64,000 bases of DNA from Apostichopus japonicus. Lineage: Eukaryota; Echinodermata; Holothuroidea; Aspidochirotida; Stichopodidae. Made by a program: the position numbers and the translations under genes. Every line of letters begins with the position of its first letter. Within the stretch, counting starts at the first letter, position 1. The notes beneath the pieces were generated by a model. It ran no database searches and had not been told where the DNA came from. It saw only the letters and a list, made by a program, of their open reading frames with translations. Where the stretch lies: NCBI RefSeq assembly GCF_037975245.1, contig NC_092583.1, forward strand, positions 2,902,264 to 2,966,263, given 5' to 3'. Positions 12,601 to 21,600 of the stretch are shown here, in pieces.

Positions 12601-15600
12601 GGCCCCCCACCCACCAGACCACCCTCCCCCAATTTTTTTTAAGAGCCAAAGAAAAATGAAGACAAGATCTGTGTGGTATTTTGGAAGGTTTGTTTGTAAT
12701 TGTAATGATGGTTGAATTGACAAGATTTTAATAATTTAAAAATGTCCAATACTTTTGTTGTATCCTGTCAAATTCAGTCGAAATTTTACCGAGAGATAAA
12801 CCATCATCATAAGTGCACAAAAGTGGAATTATTACGTCAGAATTTGATCCAGTTTGTCATTTAAAAAATAATATTAAAATTAATTTAAATTTAATATTAG
12901 ACTTTTATAGAATCTCTTTCTCAATTGATTTTTCTCTTTCTGTAGACATTTTATTGAGTGTTTCATTTTGTTATAATATTGTAACTATTCTCTGTTTATT
13001 AATATATATATTTTTTGTTTCTTTAGCTCTGGAGCTGGATACCTACCACGGTATCGTCCCAGCTCGGTCTCGATGTCTGGTTCAGGCCACGATCAGGCCG
13101 AGGCACAGGATGAATTATACATTCAACGTATCCTACGAACTGTGTACACCAGAACTGAACCAAGACGAAGAAGAAGCCAGGATCACTGGAAGCAGGAGAC
13201 CCCTCTGTGAGATGAAGGTGGTCGGGGTGTACCCTACTCTACAGGTCACAGATGCTCGTTGCTATGGGAGCGCTAGTGGCATCAGTAAGAGCAGACTCTG
13301 GAAGCTGTTTTCATTGGACATGTGAGTATGTTTAAGATCAACCAATAAAATATGGCTGAGATCTTAATCCATCACATACCTATTGAAGAATAATTGCATT
13401 CATTTTGACTGAGAAAGATCTGTCAGTATATTTATTTCAAAATAAATTAAAATTGTTAGCAAACTGCCTATCCACTAGAGAGCCTGTGTAGGAGAATGTG
13501 TAAAAATAAGTTGGCCTGACGTTTTGATCCTAGCAGGATCTAGCCTTTGAAGAAGATCCTGCTAGGATCAAAACGTCAGGCCAACCTACTTTTACACAGT
13601 ATATTTATTTCAACGAACAATTTTCCTTAACATTTCAATTGACTTTTATTTGTAAACATTAGTTCATCTGTGTAATTTATGTTCCTTTTTGCACACATTC
13701 AGTTTTGTAAATGCAAAAGACAAAAGCATAAATGACTGCTGGAAAAATATGAAATCAATAATAGTTGTAGAAGTAATTGTAGAAAAATTAATGTCAACTT
13801 TACATAGAGTGAAATTGCAGAATATGTGGTATGCTCATGAAAGAAAAACTTTCTGTGAAAGATAAACGGTGAAACTACTGACATAGGTTACAAAAGAGAA
13901 CTCTTATATATTCCATTCTACTGAAAATGTGTTTTTACAATCGCAATATTAGAACTTTTTAATATTATATTGAATCAGCATGGTAACGTCAAAGATCCAG
14001 CTTCGTAACAAAGAGGTAGAAATCCAAACAGAAAATAAAGAGTTGAGAGGAATGGTTTGGCAATCACTGAATATCCATATAATACTCATTAAATATGAAT
14101 AACATTTAATGGTGCTCAAGTCATGCCAAAGATTGCCATAAGTATTAGCAAGACAGCACCAACAATGCCAGAGAATTGTCTTCAGAAGATCTGTTAAAGT
14201 CCGTGAACAATATCTGTATTCCTCCATTTTATCATTCTAGCTTAAACATGGCTCTGGAATCCGATCCGTTACCTGAGGAATTAAACTATGTAACGCCGAC
14301 CAGACACAGCACTACACGCAAAGTAGCTACCAACACCAGAGCTGTGATGGATTACAACTTCAGTTCAGCTCCGGTTGGAAGTGAACCTTGTATGATTCAC
14401 CTCATGCTGGAGAACAAGGGAACTGTGGCTACTGATTGGTATGTACCCTTAATACAATTATAGTGACTTCATTGGTCATCCCACTTCTGCCACCAATGAC
14501 ACCATCCCACTTCTGACACCAGTTACACCATCTAAATTCCATCACCAGCCACACCATCTCAGTTCTACCACCAGTTACACCATTTCAATTCTACCACCAG
14601 TTACACTGTCTCACTTCCAACACCAGTTGCACCATTCCACTTCTGGCACCAGTCATACCATCCGGAGTCAATGCATTAATTAGTTTCAAGCCGTGACTTG
14701 ACTTTGTTAATCGAATAACGTGATTATGAAATGATACTTTCACTCGGCTTGGGACAAGTCATGCCATGCTGTTCTGAAGCGTAGAGTCAATATGTCTAGG
14801 CTTCAGGATGTGAGTTATTTCTATCCTAGTACAGTAGCAATTGTTTCCAAAGTCATTGATAATTTACACCTTTGTTGATATTATCCTTACAGGGCTTTTC
14901 TATTCCCAACCGATATGCATCTCGAACTGGAATACTGGGCAGAGACTGGCGAATTTGACATGGAAGAACTCCATGAGGTATGTCCAAAACTTCACCAACA
15001 ATTGAATGTAATGTAGTCTGTACTAAATACTCAGAAATTGTCAGAATATTTTCACAAAATGGTTCCTGTTTCTATGTCATTTCAGTACCTGTACTTTCTC
15101 ACTTTCAATAGAATGTCTTGATGCCCTTATGAAAGCTAAAAATAAATTGCTGAGGTTCCATGTCAAAGTACAAGGAAAACTAATTCAATCTCAAACTTGC
15201 CCGAAAGAGGTCGCCCTTGCACCTCTCGATCCTTAATTCAATCACTGTGTTATATTATTGTCTAATTATCAAGGAGGAGTCTGCTAACGATGTTCCTTTG
15301 TTTTTTTGTGTACAGATGCGAGTGATGGACAACAAGCTGTTTTCTATAGAGCCAAGGCAAGGTCAGTTAGCACCAGGTCAAGAGCAGGCCATTTCTTTCA
15401 GCTACCGACACGAGTTCGCCGGCACAGATCGTCTTCCTGTCATGTTTAAAGTGTCCAGAGGGAGAGAAATACTGGTAAGAAAACTGTAAAAGTAGGGTAG
15501 TACAGAGAGATAATTTCAGTGTTCACATTTTGTGTAACAGTATTGAAGACTCTTGAATTTTGTCTCTCAAAATGTACTAACGTTCCTGTGTACAAATGCT

Positions 15601-18600
15601 GCTATACAGCTTTACACTTGTATTTTTAGCAATTTGACCAAGTTGTAATGCATTTTGCTTGAGTACTCAAATTTTCTGCCTACTTTTGGAAAAACTTTTG
15701 GAAAACTTGTGACTTTTTAATAAAAAAAATCTGTTTTAAATTTGAGCTGTTTTTCTGATAGTTGCAGGAGTTGAGACCATAGTTGTGTGGGTATTATTTC
15801 ACAGATAAACAATAATGATTATTTAACAACTAGCAAACATATGAGTGGTACATCTCTTGCAATAGGTGTTTGGGTCACCACTAAAAACACATTAACAAAC
15901 CTGTGATAAGTACACTACTCAAATACCTCTAGAAACTAAACCAAGCAATATGGCTTCTTAATTAGAAAGTACCTACAGAGTGTACTCTGACCATAAACCA
16001 GTAGTTACCCCTTAATACCTTATAGGCTTTGAAAGAAGTTCTGTAGTCACCAACAGTGACATTGAGACTTATTTTTATTAATTCTGGTGGCTGTGTGTAA
16101 GTAGTTCCACAAAGTTAGAAAGTGATATAAAACTTGACAACTGACAGTATTTATAACTTGATTACTGCCAGAAAGTGGTCGATCATTTTACTTACCACTG
16201 TCCTGTGGTTTGTTTGTTTGTATGTTTGTGTATTTTTCTTTTTGTATTTGTCTGTTTTTACCTCTTAAACAAGAGAATGATGGGCCATCCATATCCATTT
16301 TATTAATTTCTATATATTTTTCCATCTATCATGAACCTCTCTTCGACAGCTGAATTTTGTCGGTGTCACGATCGATCCTGAGAGGAAGTATGTTCACTTT
16401 CCAACCAACAAGCACATGTTCCAGCCGGTTCCCATCGGTAACGCCAACAACCCCCATCAGGTCTATGAGATGTACAATGGCGGTGCACTCCCAGTAGAAT
16501 ACTATCTGGATTTAACATCTCTGGAAATTCTTCAGAAGGTCAGCTTTGCTTAAACCGATTTTCACAGTCAGTCGGGACAATTCTCTAATGCTTGTACCGC
16601 TCTTTACTATCCTCTTCTATCCTACGAGCAGTTTCTAACCTTGTTGGAAAAAAGATATTAATATCACTCATATTGTTAGTAAACATGTTGAAGCCTGACA
16701 TGAAAGGGCAATTTATACAAAAACATTGTATCAGCTGGGTGCTTTTGAATACGTGAAAATTAAGAAAAATATTAATCTGTTGAGACGTTCTGCTTGTCTT
16801 TCGTCTCTCAATATCCCATCCAATTCATCCCTTTCATCTCTAATATCCCATCCAACCAGCATTGATGAAGACAGTTGTTGGACTGTGCAGATTATACATT
16901 GCCTCTGCACAGACATGGTACGTCACGTTGGATCTCCCTGAGCATGGCCGGCTAAAAAAGAAATGAGAACCACGGAGATGGATGGTTGATGCTGTCATCC
17001 CTATCTAAGTTGTAACATAGATTGGACGTAAATTATACCCCCACCCCCCCAACCCCCATCCCGCAAAGAATTATCAAGAAAAAGCCTTTAGAAGCATAAA
17101 TTACAACAGACAAATATTTTGACCTTTATTCCATTCTTAAAAACATCATTTCTTTTATTTTCTCTCTCTTGCAGGAAAACTTTGATCAAAGGATCCTTGA
17201 TTGTTTGAACCCTAAGGGAGAGATCGGTCCGGGTAAAACTGCAAATATCGAGTGGATATTTTCTCCTATGGAATCAAAGACGTACACGGTAAGAGATGAA
17301 AAGTGCAATAAACTAAGAAATTAAGTCTCAAGAAATATTCACTCTTGACAGTAATAGTTGTCGACTTCTTCTTCCCCGCAAGGATTATTTATGCAAAAAT
17401 ATGCAAAATTCCTGAATATTTTTTAATATATTATAGGTCAGTGTTCCTATCCACATCATCGGCGGCGATACTGCCCTAATATCGTTCTCCGGTGTCGGAT
17501 ATGACAGTCGCAGTCTGGGCAAGACCCTCCCGGCCACGGACGAATCCGAGACTCTCGTTCCGGTCGCTCAGAAGGTTCCTATCCCCGGACAGCTGGTGTA
17601 TCTCAGTCAAGAGAGGATATCCTTTGGCAACATGCCGGTCTTCACTCAGTCCAGACGGGTCATCTACATCAAGAATAATTCACCAAACCATGCTGTATCT
17701 TTTGAGTGGTTTGTGCAGTCAGAAGCGGACGGTCTGGTGAGCCAAAATCCATACTTGGGGGTGGGGAGGTGGGATGGAGGGGGGGAAGGTGAGGTGGGTT
17801 GGGGAAGGTCTCCCCCTCACCCTCCCCAAAGTTAATTAAACCAAAATGTGATCAATTTGGTTGGTTGCCTTTGTAGACAGGTTATCTCATGATCCTACTT
17901 TTTGCTACTTCTTCCTAAATACTATTTCATTCTCCTTCTTATTTTCCTACTTTTTGTGGGTTTTTCTTGGCAGTGGGTGACTTCAAAATGCAGTCAAACT
18001 GTTGTGAGAGTGTACCTATCACCACCAAAATTGTCATTACGAAAGTTTTTGTGAGGCGTCTATTGTAGGGAACAAAATGGCAGAATAGTTTGAGGTGAAA
18101 CAGAACACGGCATGCAACCAACAGCATCGTTCCGTAGTTTGTTTGCCGGTTAAGATGTTTACCCTTATTTCAAAATTTGATTTCTACTTAAAAGAAATGA
18201 TATGAGTATACAGACTTAAAGCACTTTCAGTAAACAATATGAATACTAAATGAGATGATTTGTCTATTCTTTAGGTGATAGATATACAACCCGCCTCTGC
18301 TCCTCTTGAACCCGGAGAATCCTGTATGTGTAAAGTGTGCTTCACAGCGATTGGAGAACCTACATTCTATGATATCGATGTCATATGTGAGGTGAGTTCT
18401 GTGATGATAATAATAATAATCAGCAGTTATTTTTACGACCCATAAGCGACCACAAATTTGGGAGAAACCCGTAAGGGCGTATGGATTACAACTTACTCGT
18501 GGTATGGAAATTATGTCAATAGTAATAAGGCTACAACTGTTCCAGATTATGCCAGTTTCAAATCGCATCGGCTTTCTGTTCAGGATACTCGACATGTAAC

Positions 18601-21600
18601 GTCTCTCCCGACTGGCAGTCAGCTGTGTGGGGAGAGAGGGTCACGAGTATAACGAACCAATCATGGGGAAGTAATGTACCATGTGACCTAAAGAAGCAGA
18701 CGTTAACAGGAAAACGTTGCCGTGTGTGGAAGGGTTCAGTCCCGCCAGCGTGCGGCAAGCTCATAACTTGTTTAAACCCTTTCCTCCTTCCGGGATTCTC
18801 TTCATGAACTGTAGAAGTTTTAACAAAGTCTAATTTTTGACATGCCTCTGCTTTTAGATAACAGATGAACAAGTCGTCTCTGAATTTCAAGCTGAGCTGG
18901 CAGACTGGGAGAAGGAGAGAGAAAGACAAAAGTATGAGTTTACGATAACAGAAGATAGCATGAGAGAAGTGAGTACATGGAATGTCAAAGTTTAGTACGT
19001 GACACTTAATCTGCTTTGAAATCCAGTTGGTGAAATTGAAGCCGGTTTTACTGCCTGAAAATCAGCCATGTTATTGCAGAAAGATCTGATGTCAGCAAAT
19101 AGGGTTGGTTTTGATTGTTTCTTAGTTTGAGTGGTAACATGCATGCTGTTACAACAGGTACAGTTATTACCTTGTTCACCTCATAAATTATCTTTGTTTT
19201 GATGAGTGTTTAATTAAGAGAATACAAAGCAGGGGGAGGGGGTATAATTGTCACACCCAATCCTGCTCCCGGGATCGCCAATTAACACCCCATTAACACC
19301 CCATCCGATAGACGAGAGTGTACCACAGGATCTGACCACTTTTTTAAAATGCTGAGGGAGGTGAAGGCACCCCCCCCCCAAAACAAATCATCATCATAGC
19401 AGTGCAGCTATGGCAATGGAAGTTTCTAAACCAATGAACAAGTTCAAGTATAACTGGATCATCGTAGTGTAAATATATGTAAAACAAACCGACTCATTTT
19501 GTTGTTTTAGCTACAAAAATGACATCAATCCTCTCTTTAATATATGTCTTCTCTCCTCTTCTTACCCATTATTCACCAGCCCGCTAGCCGTGAACGCCTC
19601 TGCGACACCATCAAAGCGGCCGAGAGCGGACATAAATCCTCCTCCCCCGATGAGTTTAAGAAGTACAACACCCTACCTCCGATAAAGAACGTCTTATCTG
19701 ACAAGGAACTGGCGATTCGGAGTGTCAAGGAACGGCAGACCGAGAACGGTACCCCTCTCTGGGCAAAACCTGCCCCTCCGGAACCCTTTGTGCTCCACCT
19801 GGGTGTCACCGGCAGAACTCTGGACGTCTCGGAATTCCAAAGTAATTTCCCGAACGAAGTCGGCGGGTATTACATCGACAGGTAAAATGTGATTCATTGT
19901 TCTAGTTTTTCACATTCTGTAAATGTTGACAAATTTGATAGTTTTTGATTCGCAATCACGCTGGTTTCAACTACCCTTGGACATTACTGAGTTTATATAA
20001 CATCTGTGAATAGGCAAGAAATGTGATCATAGAAAGTTTGTCCTTTGAAAGTGCGATTAAAAAATGCTTTACTTCCAGTGTTTATGTAACAGGAATAAAA
20101 CCAAACAACTTTATTGTAGACTCTGGATGGAAAGTTTCATACTTTGAACAGTTTTTGTGTTTATTTTTCCAAACTATGTGTGTTGTAATGGATGTGTTCA
20201 TAGAGTTTTACCACTTGTATATTGATAGTGTCACAAATCGACCAGATAAGGATAATCGCATCAAACTTATAATGGGAGACCCCTGTGTGATAAATCTTTT
20301 TCTCATGTCTTCCGTAAAATAGCAAATGCTAGGGTTGACTTAAGCCATGGATTTAAGAACTTGATAAGGAACTGGATTTGAGAACTGGAGTTGTGAAAAC
20401 AGGAGTTGAGAACAGCATATACAATGCAGTTTTATATGACTGATATATGTTTGTACTGCAGGAGTTGAGAATAGCATTTACAATGCAGTTCTATATGACT
20501 GATATCCATTTGTACTGCTAATGTTTGTATTCATCATGTAATAACATTTCTTCATCTCTCTCCAGGAGTATGGGGGACAGGTTAAGACCAAGCAGTCAGG
20601 TGAAAGGAAAGGAAGAAAAGGGAGAAGCGGACAGTGTGAGTGGGTGCTCGGAGCAAGAACAAGATGTGATTGAAGGAACAGTGGCAAATATTATAAGGTA
20701 ATGTATAGTGATGGGAAGGGGTACCTGGGAACCCAGGTAATCGACCATAGAAACGAGCACCTGGGAGCAGATATCCGACTGTTCCTATCACTAGTTATTT
20801 ATTGGTAAAACCATGTGTCATATATTTACTGTGTTGTTGCATATTATTCAGGTTTAGTATGTGCAAGCCATAATGTATGTTGTAAACTGAAGTAGTTGGT
20901 GTTTATTCTTGTCAGAACTGTGGTAGCAGACCATAGTTGCTATGAAGCTCACAATAAGAAATTAAAGAACCACTTTTTCACACTTTATTAGTATTCCCTG
21001 TGCATAAGGTATCTTTATATATTCATCATATGCCTGAGTTATATATCTGTCTTGAGGCTAAGGTATCTTTCTGTTATCTACCAGAGTCAGTCCCTATGCC
21101 TCACTCATGAGGTATCCCTTTAGACTCATCCTATACCCGAGTTGTTTGTCTTGTGATTTAGGAATGTTTCCATTACCTACCCATTTTGTCGATCCTAATG
21201 CCTCATTATTGAGGTTTGTTTGTGTAATCTACTAGCTGAGTCAATCATCATACCTCATAATACCTCATAGCTAATACAATACATGCCTTAATTATCTGTC
21301 TTGTGATTGAGGTATGTTTCTGTTATCTACCAAATGTGAGTCCCTATGCCTCACCCATTAGGTATCTCTTTTATAATCATCCTATTCCTAGTTATATAAC
21401 TTGTGATTGAGGAATGTTTCTGTTATCTACCCATGTTGTCAATCCTTATGCCTCATTATTGAGGTTTGTTTGTGTTATCTACTTGCTGAGCCACTCATCA
21501 TACCTCGTAGTACCTCATAACTAATACAATGTTCATTTTCTTTTTCGGCAGAGCTCTCCTAGATGACCATGATTTTCTCAAAGCTCTAGAAGAAATACCA

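Noticed and set aside
18458-18929. Frames on both strands in the intron and exon around 18.5-18.9 kb
   Set aside because: Only 18858-18968 on the plus strand splices in phase with CFAP65; the remainder is GC-richer intron with no recognisable protein.
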